Assembly: GCA_937907595.1 (NCBI GenBank)
Contig: CALCXL010000949.1
Coordinates: 1-21,813 of the forward strand
Source: an uncultured Pseudomonadota bacterium
GTDB taxonomy: Bacteria; Myxococcota_A; UBA796; UBA9615
Direction: 5' to 3'
Length of the DNA stretch: 21,813 nucleotides
Shown: positions 15,209 through 21,813 of the stretch, piece by piece
Numbering within the stretch: the stretch's first letter is position 1
How the letters are laid out: each line of letters opens with the position of its first letter
Program-made: the position numbers and the translations under genes
The notes under the pieces: model-generated
The model's database searches: none
What the model saw: only the letters and a program-made list of their open reading frames with translations
Told to the model about the DNA's origin: nothing

Positions 15209-16138
15209 ATGCCGACCCGCGCCGAACTCGCCCGCCAGATCGTGGCGGTGTCCCACGCCCTGCACCACCGCGGTTGGGTCGCCAACCACGACGGCAACGT
15301 CTCCGCCCGCCTGGACGGGGGCCGGTTCCTGGTCACGCCCACGGCCATCAGCAAGGCCGACGCGTCCGAGGGCGGCCTGGCCGTCACCGACGCCTCCGGC
15401 AAGGCGGTCGAAGGGGAGGGCAAGCCCCCGTCGGAGTTCGCGCTGCACCTGGGCGCCTACGCAGAGCGGGACGACGTGCTGGCCGTGGTGCACGCTCACC
15501 CGCCCTACGCCACGGCCCTGGCCTGCGCCGGCAAGTCCATCGACGTCTTCCTGCCCGAGGCCATCGTCTCCCTGGGCGACGCCGTGCCCCTGGCGCCCTT
15601 CGCCATCCCGTCGGGGGAGGCCGGCGCCGCCCCCATCCGCGCCCTCATCGGCCGCTACGACGCCCTGCTGCTCTGCCGCCACGGCGTGATCACCGTCGGC
15701 CCCACGCTGGAGCTGGCGATGCTCCGCATGGAGCTCGTGGAGCACCTGGCGTGCATCCTCACCCTGGCCCTGCCCCACGGCGGCGTGCAGCCCCTGCCCG
15801 CCGACGTGATCGCCAAGCTCCTGGCGAAGCGCCGCGCCGCCTCCGGCCTGTTGGGCGCCGCCGCGGCCCTGGCCGGTGGGGGCGCCGCGCCGATCGAGGA
15901 AGCGTCGACCCCGTCTCCCACCGCGTGGACCCCGGCCGGTCCGCCGCCCGCCCGCGACGCCTGGTCGGGCGGAGAGACGGAGGCCGCCTGCTCGGTGGTC
16001 TACGGCGCGCCCGGGGTGGCTTCGGCCGCGTCGACCCCTTCGCCCGCCTCCTCCGCAGCCCCCGCGGCGCCCGCCGACCGTAACGAGAGCCTGACCGACG
16101 CCGTCCAGGCAGAGATCGCCCGCCTGCTGCAGAGCTGA
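15209..16138 (+). CDS. Class II aldolase (fuculose-phosphate aldolase-like) with C-terminal microcompartment targeting helix
   Basis: A 309-residue protein starts at ATG 15209. Residues 1-210 are a class II aldolase/adducin domain: HDGNVSARL (phosphate loop), Glu76 in KPPSEFALH, zinc ligands His95 and His97 in VVHAHPPYA, and His158 in CRHGV. These sit exactly three residues after the FucA positions E73, H92, H94 and H155, so the active site looks intact. The family cleaves L-fuculose-1-phosphate, L-rhamnulose-1-phosphate or similar sugars to dihydroxyacetone phosphate and an aldehyde. Residues about 225-290 form an Ala/Pro/Ser-rich linker, and the last 19 (RNESLTDAVQAEIARLLQS) form an amphipathic helix like the encapsulation peptides that load enzymes into microcompartments. 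Two shell vertex genes lie 6.5 kb upstream. The ArsM-like gene starts 17 bp downstream. Confidence 0.93.
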   Translation: MPTRAELARQIVAVSHALHHRGWVANHDGNVSARLDGGRFLVTPTAISKADASEGGLAVTDASGKAVEGEGKPPSEFALHLGAYAERDDVLAVVHAHPPYATALACAGKSIDVFLPEAIVSLGDAVPLAPFAIPSGEAGAAPIRALIGRYDALLLCRHGVITVGPTLELAMLRMELVEHLACILTLALPHGGVQPLPADVIAKLLAKRRAASGLLGAAAALAGGGAAPIEEASTPSPTAWTPAGPPPARDAWSGGETEAACSVVYGAPGVASAASTPSPASSAAPAAPADRNESLTDAVQAEIARLLQS

Positions 16139-16155
16139 GCCTTCCCGGAGACGAC

Positions 16156-17355
16156 ATGAGCCCGATCAACCACGACGTCGACAAGGCGAAGCCCCTGGTG
16201 GTGGAAGACGCCGTCAAGGAGCGCTACGCCGCCGCCAGCCAGGCTGCTGAGGCCGCGCTCTGCTGCCCCATCGACTACGACCCGAAGTACCTGGCGGTCC
16301 TGCCCGAGGAGGTCCTGGAGCGGGACTACGGCTGCGGCGACCCCTCGCGCTTCGTGCGGGAGGGCGACGTGGTGCTCGACCTGGGCAGCGGCGGCGGCAA
16401 GATCTGCTTCATCGCCAGCCAGATCGTGGGGCCGCAGGGCCGCGTCATCGGCGTCGACATGACCGACGACATGCTCGCCCTGGCCCGCAGCCACCAAGGC
16501 ACGGTCGCCGAGCGGGTGGGCTGGGACAACGTCACCTTCCACAAGGGCCAGATCCAGGACCTGCGCACCGACCTGGACCAGGTGGAAACCTGGCTGAACC
16601 AGAACCCGGTGAGCAGCGTGGAGGACCTGGCGAAGCTCAGCACCTACAAGGGGAAGTTCGCCCAGCAGCCGATGATCCCCGACGCCTCCGTGGACGTGGT
16701 GGTCTCCAACTGCGTGCTCAACCTGGTGGGCGCGGAGAACCGGAAGCAGCTCTTTTCGGAGATCTTCCGGGTGCTCAAGAAGGGCGGACGCGCCGCCATC
16801 AGCGACATCGTCAGCGACGAGCTCGTGCCCGAGCACATGGCCAACGACCCCGAGCTCTGGTCCGGCTGCATCAGCGGCGCCATGCAGGAGCGGGAGTTCC
16901 TGCAGGCCTTCGAGGACGCCGGCTTCCACGGCGTCGAAGTGGCCGTGTACACCGACGAGGCCTGGCAGACGGTCGAGGGCATCCAGTTCCGCTCCGTGAC
17001 CGTGCAGGCCTGGAAGGGCAAGCAGGGCCCTTGCTGGGAGCGCAACCAGGCGGTCATCTACAAGGGCCCCTACAAGTCGGTCCTGGACGACGACGGCCAC
17101 GTCTACCCGCGCGGCGCCCGCGTCGCGGTCTGCGACAAGACCTTCGGCCTGCTCCAGTCCGGCCCCTACGCCGACCACTTCGTCTACGTGGAGCCCCTGG
17201 AGCCCATCGCCCTGGAGGACGCGAAGCCCTTCGACTGCTCGACGCCACCGGCCGCGAGCGGCTCGGCCTCCAACGTCGCCCTGCGCGATCCCCGGCAGAG
17301 CAAGGGCGCCGACTACCGCGCCACCATCGACGTATGCGAGCCCGGCTGCTGCTGA
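16156..17355 (+). CDS. arsM: Arsenite S-adenosylmethionine methyltransferase (ArsM-like)
   Basis: A 399-residue protein from ATG 16156, with GGAG 7 nt upstream. The SAM-binding motif is VLDLGSGGGK (73-82), followed by VIGVDMT. Candidate arsenite-binding cysteines are Cys36/37 (ALCCPIDY), Cys60 (YGCGDPS), Cys186 (VVSNCVLNL) and Cys238 (SGCISGAM), which correspond in order and context to the four conserved ArsM cysteines. The reaction is stepwise methylation of As(III) in the cytoplasm. Compared with the algal enzyme there is an insertion of about 24 residues between Cys60 and Cys186 (LDQVETWLNQNPVSSVEDL). An added C-terminal part (about 285-399) has CWERNQAVIYKGPYKSV and ends CEPGCC, possibly a metal-binding tail. 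It lies 17 bp after the aldolase stop, so it is probably co-transcribed. An arsenosugar-pathway or other metalloid methyltransferase is an alternative. Confidence 0.9.
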   Translation: MSPINHDVDKAKPLVVEDAVKERYAAASQAAEAALCCPIDYDPKYLAVLPEEVLERDYGCGDPSRFVREGDVVLDLGSGGGKICFIASQIVGPQGRVIGVDMTDDMLALARSHQGTVAERVGWDNVTFHKGQIQDLRTDLDQVETWLNQNPVSSVEDLAKLSTYKGKFAQQPMIPDASVDVVVSNCVLNLVGAENRKQLFSEIFRVLKKGGRAAISDIVSDELVPEHMANDPELWSGCISGAMQEREFLQAFEDAGFHGVEVAVYTDEAWQTVEGIQFRSVTVQAWKGKQGPCWERNQAVIYKGPYKSVLDDDGHVYPRGARVAVCDKTFGLLQSGPYADHFVYVEPLEPIALEDAKPFDCSTPPAASGSASNVALRDPRQSKGADYRATIDVCEPGCC

Positions 17356-17376
17356 TCGATCGACGTCGGCCGATCA
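17353..17376. terminator. Imperfect palindrome spanning both stops of a convergent pair
   Basis: A 24-bp inverted repeat (TGATCG...CGATCA outer arms, CGAC/GTCG inner arms, one mismatch and one wobble) begins with the TGA of the ArsM-like gene and ends with the TGA (minus strand) of the TVP38-like gene. It can fold on both transcripts but has no T-run, so it may be a bidirectional terminator or 3'-end stabiliser. Confidence 0.4.
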
Positions 17377-18084
17377 GTCCGTCGACGGAGCCGTCGCCGC
17401 CACCGCGTCCAGCGCCCGCTTCGCGAACCAGGCGATGCCCGCCGACGCCACCAGCGTGGTCCCCACCACCGCCGCCGTGGCCCAGGGGGAGGCCCGCCCG
17501 GTCTCCGTGAGCTGGGTCAGGTCGGAGACCTGCGCGCCCAGGGTCCCGTAGACGATCACCGGCGACAGCGAGCCGATGCCCGTGCCCAGCAGGTAGGTGC
17601 GGCGATCCACCGCGGTCAGCCCCAGCAGGAAGTTGACGACGTTGAAGGGGGCCAGGGGCGACAGCCGCAGCAGCACCACGGCGAAGATGCCCCGCTCCTG
17701 CACCGCGTGATCCAGGGCCGCCAGCCGCGCCGCGCCCATCTTGCGCTCCAGCCAGCGTCGCAGGGGCTCACGCAGCCGCCCCCGGGCGGCCTCGTAGGAG
17801 CCGAAGCCGAAGAGCATCGACGCCGTCCACGCCAGGGCCATTCCGGGCAGCGCGCCGTAGAGAAAGGCCGCGGAGCCGTGCAGCCAGGAGGCGGGGCCCA
17901 TGACCCAGGTCATGACGGCGTAGACCGCCAGGTAGATGGGCAGGCCCGCCAGGCCGGCGTCGCGCAGGCGCTCCACCTGGCTGAGGCCGTCGCGCCAGGA
18001 GATGCCGGCCTCACGCAGGACGAGGCCGAGGCCTCCCAGCACCAGAAGCGCGATCACGATGGGCAGCCAGCGACGGTCCTTCAC
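17374..18084 (-). CDS. TVP38/TMEM64-family membrane protein
   Basis: A 236-residue protein from GTG 18084. It has an N-terminal membrane helix (about 6-24) and then the SNARE-associated/DedA-superfamily core: LPIYLAVYAVMTWVMGPASWL, GALPGMALAWTASMLFGFGSYEAARGRL, and the signature FAVVLLRLSPLAPFNVVNFLLGLT. A further helix pair follows (YLLGTGIGSLSPVIVYGTLGA and a C-terminal one at about 205-225). The LSPxxPFxxxNFxxGLT motif is diagnostic for the VTT/TVP38 group, inner-membrane proteins linked to lipid scrambling or membrane homeostasis. A TAGCCT box lies 7 nt before the start. It is convergent with the ArsM-like gene and divergent from the cytochrome-like lipoprotein gene. Confidence 0.92.
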   Translation of the reverse strand: MKDRRWLPIVIALLVLGGLGLVLREAGISWRDGLSQVERLRDAGLAGLPIYLAVYAVMTWVMGPASWLHGSAAFLYGALPGMALAWTASMLFGFGSYEAARGRLREPLRRWLERKMGAARLAALDHAVQERGIFAVVLLRLSPLAPFNVVNFLLGLTAVDRRTYLLGTGIGSLSPVIVYGTLGAQVSDLTQLTETGRASPWATAAVVGTTLVASAGIAWFAKRALDAVAATAPSTD

Positions 18085-18091
18085 GGAGCGG

Positions 18092-18097
18092 AGGCTA
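18092..18097 (-). promoter_or_regulatory. TAGCCT -10-like box before the TVP38-like gene
   Basis: TAGCCT ends 7 nt before the GTG at 18084, with no Shine-Dalgarno sequence between. It matches the TAGNCT pattern and spacing at 7116, 8299 and 11893. Confidence 0.42.
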
Positions 18098-18143
18098 TCA
18101 GGCCGGTGACCGGGGCGTGGGCGGCTGCTGCGGCTCCGGCGCT

Positions 18144-18172
18144 TTGACAGGCGGGGGTCAGGACTCTAGATT
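18144..18172 (+). promoter_or_regulatory. Consensus sigma-70 promoter for the cytochrome-like lipoprotein gene
   Basis: TTGACA (18144-18149), a 17-bp spacer and TAGATT (18167-18172) form a near-consensus housekeeping promoter, the best in the window. It leaves a leader of about 35 nt to the ATG at 18215, where CGGAG provides a ribosome site. Confidence 0.72.
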
Positions 18173-18214
18173 TCGGGCACTTCGGCCGCTCCTTCGACGG
18201 TCCCCGGAGCCTGC

Positions 18215-18604
18215 ATGAAGCGCCTTCTCCTCTCGCTGTTCGCCCTGCCCCTCCTCGGCTGCCCCACGGAGCCGACGGAGACCCTGGATCCCACCCTGGA
18301 CGCGATCCAGGCGGAGGTCTTCGGCAAGTCGTGCCACTTCAGCACCTGCCACGGCGGCGAGGGCGCCCAGTCGGGCCTGCGCCTGGACAACAAGCAGGAC
18401 GCCTACGACACGCTGATCAACATCGACGCGGTGGACGCCAGCCTGGTGCGGGTGGTGCCCGGCGACGCCGACGGCAGCCTGCTGTACGTGACGCTGCTGG
18501 ACTCGGTGGAGGACGTCGACCTGATGCCCAAGAGCGCCGACGGCCTGGACCAGTACAAGATCGACGCGATCAAGCAGTGGATCGACGACGGCGCCCAGTT
18601 CTGA
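18215..18604 (+). CDS. Cytochrome-c-like lipoprotein
   Basis: A 129-residue protein from ATG 18215, with GGAG 5 nt upstream. The signal peptide MKRLLLSLFALPLLGC predicts lipidation at Cys16. The mature domain has CHFSTCHGG (Cys40, Cys45, His46), a CxxxxCH variant of the haem-binding motif. Its C-terminal MPKSADGLDQYKIDAIKQWI supplies Met104 as possible sixth ligand and the final helix seen in small cytochrome c domains of the Planctomycetes/Myxococcota type (PSCyt-like). The spacing is CxxxxCH, not CxxCH, so covalent haem attachment is uncertain. It probably sits on the outer membrane facing the periplasm as an electron carrier or haem sensor. The strong promoter suggests high expression. Confidence 0.85.
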   Translation: MKRLLLSLFALPLLGCPTEPTETLDPTLDAIQAEVFGKSCHFSTCHGGEGAQSGLRLDNKQDAYDTLINIDAVDASLVRVVPGDADGSLLYVTLLDSVEDVDLMPKSADGLDQYKIDAIKQWIDDGAQF

Positions 18605-18678
18605 TCGAACCAGCCAGGCATCGCACCGGGCACGCCGCTGCCTTCGGAGTAGGATCGGGTCCTGCTTGAAGGATGTGC

Positions 18679-19221
18679 ATGCGATACCTCCTCCCTCTCC
18701 TCTTCCTGCTCGCGGCCTGCGCCCCCACGCGGGAGACGACCGGCACCCCCGATCCCCCTCCGGAGGACGATCGGCCCCAGATCAACTTCGGCTGGTCCTT
18801 CGGCATGTGCGGGGGCGAGTGCCTGGGCGAGCTGATCGTGGCGACGGACGGCGCGGTCTCCCTGGAGACGCGCGGCTGGGGGAACGAGGTCTTCACGACC
18901 GTCACCGGCACCGCCCACGCCGACACCCTGGAGGCCCTGGGCGCGGCCTACGACGCCCTGGACCGGACCGCATTGCAGACCACCTACGGGTGCCCGGACT
19001 GCGCGGACGGGGGCGCGGAGTACGCGCGCTTCGTGGACAGCATCAACCCGCCCGAGTCGACCTGGGAGTACGGCAACCCGCCGGCCGAGCTCCAGGCGAT
19101 CCGCGACGTCCTGCGGCCCCTGACGGACGCGGTCTGGGCCTGCGAGGACGGCCAGGGCTTTGACCTGGACGAGTGCCTCTCCGCCAACGGCACCGACCCC
19201 GAGCCGCCGCCGCCCGGCTGA
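18679..19221 (+). CDS. Cysteine-containing lipoprotein of unknown function
   Basis: I chose the ATG at 18679 (MRYLLPLLFLLAAC) because GAAGGA lies 5 nt upstream; an ATG at 18673 is two codons longer. Cys14 is the lipidation site. The mature protein of about 165 residues starts with a Pro/Thr linker. It then has NFGWSFGMCGGECLGELIVA, TDGAVSLETRGWG, a helix (ADTLEALGAAYDALD) and TTYGCPDCADGGAEYARFV, followed by a GNPPAELQAIRDVLRPL helix. The CxxxC, CPDCADGGAE and W-G pattern resembles a widespread family of small secreted lipoproteins without known function. Its cysteines are probably paired in disulphides. It lies 74 bp after the cytochrome-like gene on the same strand. Confidence 0.85.
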   Translation: MRYLLPLLFLLAACAPTRETTGTPDPPPEDDRPQINFGWSFGMCGGECLGELIVATDGAVSLETRGWGNEVFTTVTGTAHADTLEALGAAYDALDRTALQTTYGCPDCADGGAEYARFVDSINPPESTWEYGNPPAELQAIRDVLRPLTDAVWACEDGQGFDLDECLSANGTDPEPPPPG

Positions 19222-19242
19222 GAAGGCACGGAGGGAGGCCCC

Positions 19243-20187
19243 TTGACCGCCTGGATCGTCGCCGCGGGCCTGGCCCTGCTGTTGGCCCGCGCGGTCTTCG
19301 GCGGGCAGGACCAGGACCGTCGGTCCTTCCGGTTGGGCGTCGCCGCCGACCCCACCTCCCGTCAGCTGCAGCTGCGCGTCGACGGCCTGCTGGCGCGCTT
19401 GAAGGCCGAATACGGCTTTCAGGACGAGGCGCCGGGCTCCGGCTTCCTGGCCGCCGCCGCGGGGCTCGTCGACGGCCTGCTCTGCCGGGTGAGCTTCGCG
19501 GCGCGGGCCGACGGCGAGGGGCGCTGGCTGCTGGATGTCGCCATCGCGCTGCCCGGCGGCTTGCCCGCGAGCACGTCGGTGCGGGCCGAGGGCGTGCGCA
19601 GCGCGGTGCAGCAGCGGCTGTCCGGGCCCGACTTCCAGGTGGGCTGCGCGGACACCGACGCCCTGCTGCACCTGGACGGCCATCCCGCCGACCTGGCCGC
19701 GGTGCTGTCCAACCCGGTGGTCGACGAGCTGGTCGACCTGATCGAGTCCGGCGGCAGCGTCCAGGGCGGGCGCCTGCGGCAGACCCTCTGGCCGGACCCG
19801 GACGCCGGCTACGATCCCGACGCCCTCCGCCGGTGGATCCGCCTGGCCCGCGCGCTGTCCCTGCGGGTGGGCGAGCGAGCCCCGCGCCTGGCCCAGCAGC
19901 TGCACCCCTCGCTTCCTCCCGCCTTGCGCCTGGCCGCGGCCGAAGCCCTGGTCGACCACCACCTGGGCAGCCCCCAAGCCGCCGCCTGCGCCCCGGTCCT
20001 GGACGCGCTGCTCCACGACGCCGGGCAGGACCGGGAGCACCGGAACCGGGCGGCGTCGGCCCTGGCGCGCCTCCGGTCGGCCCTGGGGTTGTCCCCGGAG
20101 GCCGGGGGGCTGGCGGTGGTGGAGGGCTCGGGCGGGGAGCTGGCCCTGGCCGAGCAGGGGGGGCGCCTGTCGGAGCCGGAGCGGTGA
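19243..20187 (+). CDS. Membrane-anchored protein of unknown function with helical C-terminal repeats
   Basis: A 314-residue protein starts at TTG 19243, with a strong GGAGGGAGG ribosome site just upstream that supports the unusual start. Residues 3-20 (AWIVAAGLALLLARAVFG) form a single membrane anchor. Residues about 30-165 form an alpha/beta domain (SFRLGVAADPTSRQLQLRVD; WLLDVAIALPGG; LLHLDGHPADLAAVL). Residues about 185-285 are helix pairs (LRLAAAEALVDHHLGS; NRAASALARLRSALG) that resemble HEAT-like repeats. There is no catalytic motif I recognise. It follows the lipoprotein gene by 21 bp, so the two are probably co-transcribed, and it converges on the histidine kinase gene with a 10-bp gap. 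Confidence 0.85.
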   Translation: MTAWIVAAGLALLLARAVFGGQDQDRRSFRLGVAADPTSRQLQLRVDGLLARLKAEYGFQDEAPGSGFLAAAAGLVDGLLCRVSFAARADGEGRWLLDVAIALPGGLPASTSVRAEGVRSAVQQRLSGPDFQVGCADTDALLHLDGHPADLAAVLSNPVVDELVDLIESGGSVQGGRLRQTLWPDPDAGYDPDALRRWIRLARALSLRVGERAPRLAQQLHPSLPPALRLAAAEALVDHHLGSPQAAACAPVLDALLHDAGQDREHRNRAASALARLRSALGLSPEAGGLAVVEGSGGELALAEQGGRLSEPER

Positions 20188-20197
20188 ACGGGGTGGA

Positions 20198-21586
20198 TCA
20201 GCCCCGGGTGGCGTCCGCGTCCCCACCGGGCGCGTGGGTCGGCAGGTGCAGGGTGAACACGGAGCCGTCGTTGGGGCGGGTGCGCACGGAGATGCCGCCG
20301 CCGAGCAGCTCGGCCAGCCGCTGGGAGATGCGCAGGCCCAGGCCGGTGCCGCCGTAGCGCCGGGTCACCGAGGAGTCGGCCTGCACGAAGGAAGCGAAGA
20401 CCTTGTCGGCCTGCTCGTCGGTCATGCCGATGCCGGTGTCGGTCACCTCAAACTCCACGGAGGGCACGCCGCGGCTTCGGGCGGCGCGCACGACGAGCCG
20501 CACCGAGCCGTCCTGCGTGAACTTGCTGGCGTTCCCCAGCAGGTTGAGCAGGATCTGGCGGACCTTCTGCTGGTCCGTGCGCATCGTCACCGGGCGCGAG
20601 GGGGACTCGACGACCAGCTCGTTGCCCGTCTGCAGCGCCAGCTGCCGGGCGATGGGCTCGACCTCGCGCAGCAGCTCGGACAGCTCGAACTCGGAGGCGC
20701 GGATGTCCATGCGCCCCGCTTCGATGCGGGAGATGTCCAGCAGGTCGTTGATCAGGCTGAGCAGGTGGGTGCCGGCGTTGAGGATCTGCCGGAGGTCCTC
20801 CTCCTTCTCGATCTGCCCGTCCAGGGCCGCGTCGTCGGCCAGCATCTCGCTGTAGCCGATGATCGCGTTGAGGGGCGTGCGCAGCTCGTGGCTGACGTTG
20901 GCCAGGAAGGCCGACTTCATGCGGTTGGCCTCCTCCGCCTGCCGCCGCGAGCTCTCCTCGGTGCGGGCCAGCGCCTCCAGCTCGGCCACCGCGCGGGCCT
21001 GGGCGGCCTCGAAGCCGACGCCCAGCAGGCAGACCACCAGGGACAGCACGGTGATCACCATCGCCGCGTTCAGGGGGCGCTCGGCCGGGGCGATGATCCC
21101 CGACGCGCTGGGGCCCTGCGCCCCAGCCAGCAGCAGGCCCCAGGTCGCCAGCACCACCACGACCAGCCACAGCAGGCCCCAGGAGCGGCCGGCGACGAAG
21201 GTGGCGACCAGGGGCGCCGCCACCGCCGCCCCCAACAGGGGGGTGAGTACGCCCAGGTCGGCCATGGAGATGCCGACGCTCGTGAACACCAGCATGGCGG
21301 ACAGGGTGTTGCCCGCCGCCACCAGGTTGCCCGCGAAGCGCAGCAGGAGCAGGGCCAGCAGGCTGAGGGCGATGCCCGCGCCCATCGCCGCCTGGGGGAG
21401 GAACTCCATGTCCAGCAACGCGTAGACGAGCCCCGTGGCCTGGGAGCCCAGCAGCAGGAGCCCCGCGGCGGCGGTCACCCGGGCCCGGCGCAGGGTCTCG
21501 CCCCCCGCAGCACGCAGCCGGGGCGCCAGCAGCGCGTCGAGTCTGGCCGGGCGGGCTGCGACCGGGCTCTGCGCGCTGGGGGTCAC
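20198..21586 (-). CDS. Membrane-bound sensor histidine kinase
   Basis: The start is GTG 21586, with GGAG 7 nt upstream, giving 462 residues; the frame further upstream overlaps the previous gene and is not coding. Residues about 38-190 hold an array of about six hydrophobic helices typical of integral membrane sensor domains. A coiled linker (AQARAVAELEALARTEESSR, 196-215) leads to the HisKA domain with the phospho-acceptor His233 in NVSHELRTPLNAIIGYSEML. The HATPase domain follows: N-box LLNLLGNASKF (348-358), G1 DTGIGM (383-388), F-box FASFVQAD and G2 GGTGLGLRISQRLAELLGG. All catalytic motifs are intact. There is no receiver domain and no response regulator gene in the window, so the partner is elsewhere. 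The signal is unknown. Confidence 0.94.
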   Translation of the reverse strand: MTPSAQSPVAARPARLDALLAPRLRAAGGETLRRARVTAAAGLLLLGSQATGLVYALLDMEFLPQAAMGAGIALSLLALLLLRFAGNLVAAGNTLSAMLVFTSVGISMADLGVLTPLLGAAVAAPLVATFVAGRSWGLLWLVVVVLATWGLLLAGAQGPSASGIIAPAERPLNAAMVITVLSLVVCLLGVGFEAAQARAVAELEALARTEESSRRQAEEANRMKSAFLANVSHELRTPLNAIIGYSEMLADDAALDGQIEKEEDLRQILNAGTHLLSLINDLLDISRIEAGRMDIRASEFELSELLREVEPIARQLALQTGNELVVESPSRPVTMRTDQQKVRQILLNLLGNASKFTQDGSVRLVVRAARSRGVPSVEFEVTDTGIGMTDEQADKVFASFVQADSSVTRRYGGTGLGLRISQRLAELLGGGISVRTRPNDGSVFTLHLPTHAPGGDADATRG

Positions 21587-21611
21587 GGGCGCTCCACCGT
21601 GTCGACGTCGC

Positions 21612-21813
21612 TCATCGACCGCCCCGCTCCGGCGCGGACAGGGGCACCCCCGAGATGGGGTTCTGCTCCAGCAGCGGCGTGTCCTGGGGGAAGTCGGGGG
21701 CGTCGCCGGGCACCAGGGTCTCCACGAAGGCGATCCAGCGGGGGTCGTCGTGAAAGCGCTCGTAGGGCTCATCGGTGCCGACCACCTCCCGGTAGGCGTA
21801 GAAGGGGTTGTAG
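21612..21813 (-). CDS. 3' end of an unidentified gene (5' part beyond window)
   Basis: A minus-strand frame enters from the right edge and ends at TGA 21612. The 66 visible residues read YNPFYAYREVVGTDEPYERF, then a DDPRWIAFVE segment and a Pro-rich tail ending APERGGR. The codon third positions are G/C-rich and the composition is protein-like, unlike the other frames. YERFxDDPRWIAFV resembles the end of a domain in which helices precede a short tail, but I cannot assign a family. It lies 26 bp upstream of the histidine kinase start and is probably in the same operon. Confidence 0.72.
   Translation of the reverse strand, partial: YNPFYAYREVVGTDEPYERFHDDPRWIAFVETLVPGDAPDFPQDTPLLEQNPISGVPLSAPERGGR

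Noticed and set aside
10975..15423. 1482-codon open frame on the minus strand opposite the pentapeptide/TPR gene
   Set aside because: Only its last 257 codons (the lipoprotein) look like protein; the rest is Gln/Arg/Gly/His-rich antisense of a gene with clear domains, kept open by high GC.
1..21813. CRISPR array, insertion sequence or prophage
   Set aside because: No regularly spaced direct repeats, transposase or integrase motifs, or phage structural cluster were seen on either strand.

Overview
The window is about 21.8 kb of very GC-rich bacterial DNA with strong G/C third-position bias, almost exclusive TGA stops and many GTG or TTG starts. It holds several short-signal lipoproteins, a MopE-type metal-binding motif, large TPR and pentapeptide-repeat proteins and bacterial microcompartment (BMC) vertex proteins. 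This mix suggests a myxobacterium-like (Myxococcota or related deltaproteobacterial) genome; that is inference from gene content only. I saw no rRNA, tRNA, CRISPR array, insertion sequence or phage module. High GC keeps many antisense frames open for kilobases; these were treated as shadows.

Left block (1-4735, all minus strand). A small beta-rich protein (4343-4735) is followed by two architecturally similar proteins with an HExxH zinc-protease-like motif. They flank a small lipoprotein carrying a MopE-like calcium/metal-binding motif. The upstream HExxH gene is split by an apparent frameshift near 3570-3650; the downstream one runs off the left edge. The stop of the first HExxH gene overlaps the start of the lipoprotein (GTGA), so these look like one transcription unit, possibly an export or surface metallopeptidase system.

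Middle block (5102-9821). A kinesin-light-chain-like TPR protein is divergent from a bestrophin/YneE-type channel. After the channel come two overlapping EutN/CcmL-type BMC pentamer genes, then a UDP-glucuronate-4-epimerase-like sugar nucleotide enzyme only 12 bp downstream. No hexameric or trimeric shell gene is visible here.

Next block (9758-15132). A fatty acid desaturase overlaps the epimerase tail to tail. A lipoprotein of unknown function is divergent from a 1075-residue protein that joins cytoplasmic pentapeptide repeats, one membrane helix and a long TPR domain.

Right block (15209-21813). A FucA-like class II aldolase ends in a low-complexity linker plus an amphipathic helix resembling a BMC encapsulation peptide, so it is a candidate cargo for the shell whose vertices are encoded about 6.5 kb upstream. 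It is followed closely by an ArsM-like arsenite methyltransferase. Then come a TVP38/TMEM64 membrane protein (minus), a cytochrome-c-like lipoprotein with a textbook sigma-70 promoter, a second lipoprotein, a membrane-anchored protein of unknown function, a membrane histidine kinase (minus) and the 3' end of one more gene.

Several genes share a TAGNCT hexamer 6-7 nt before the start codon and no Shine-Dalgarno sequence, which suggests leaderless transcripts.
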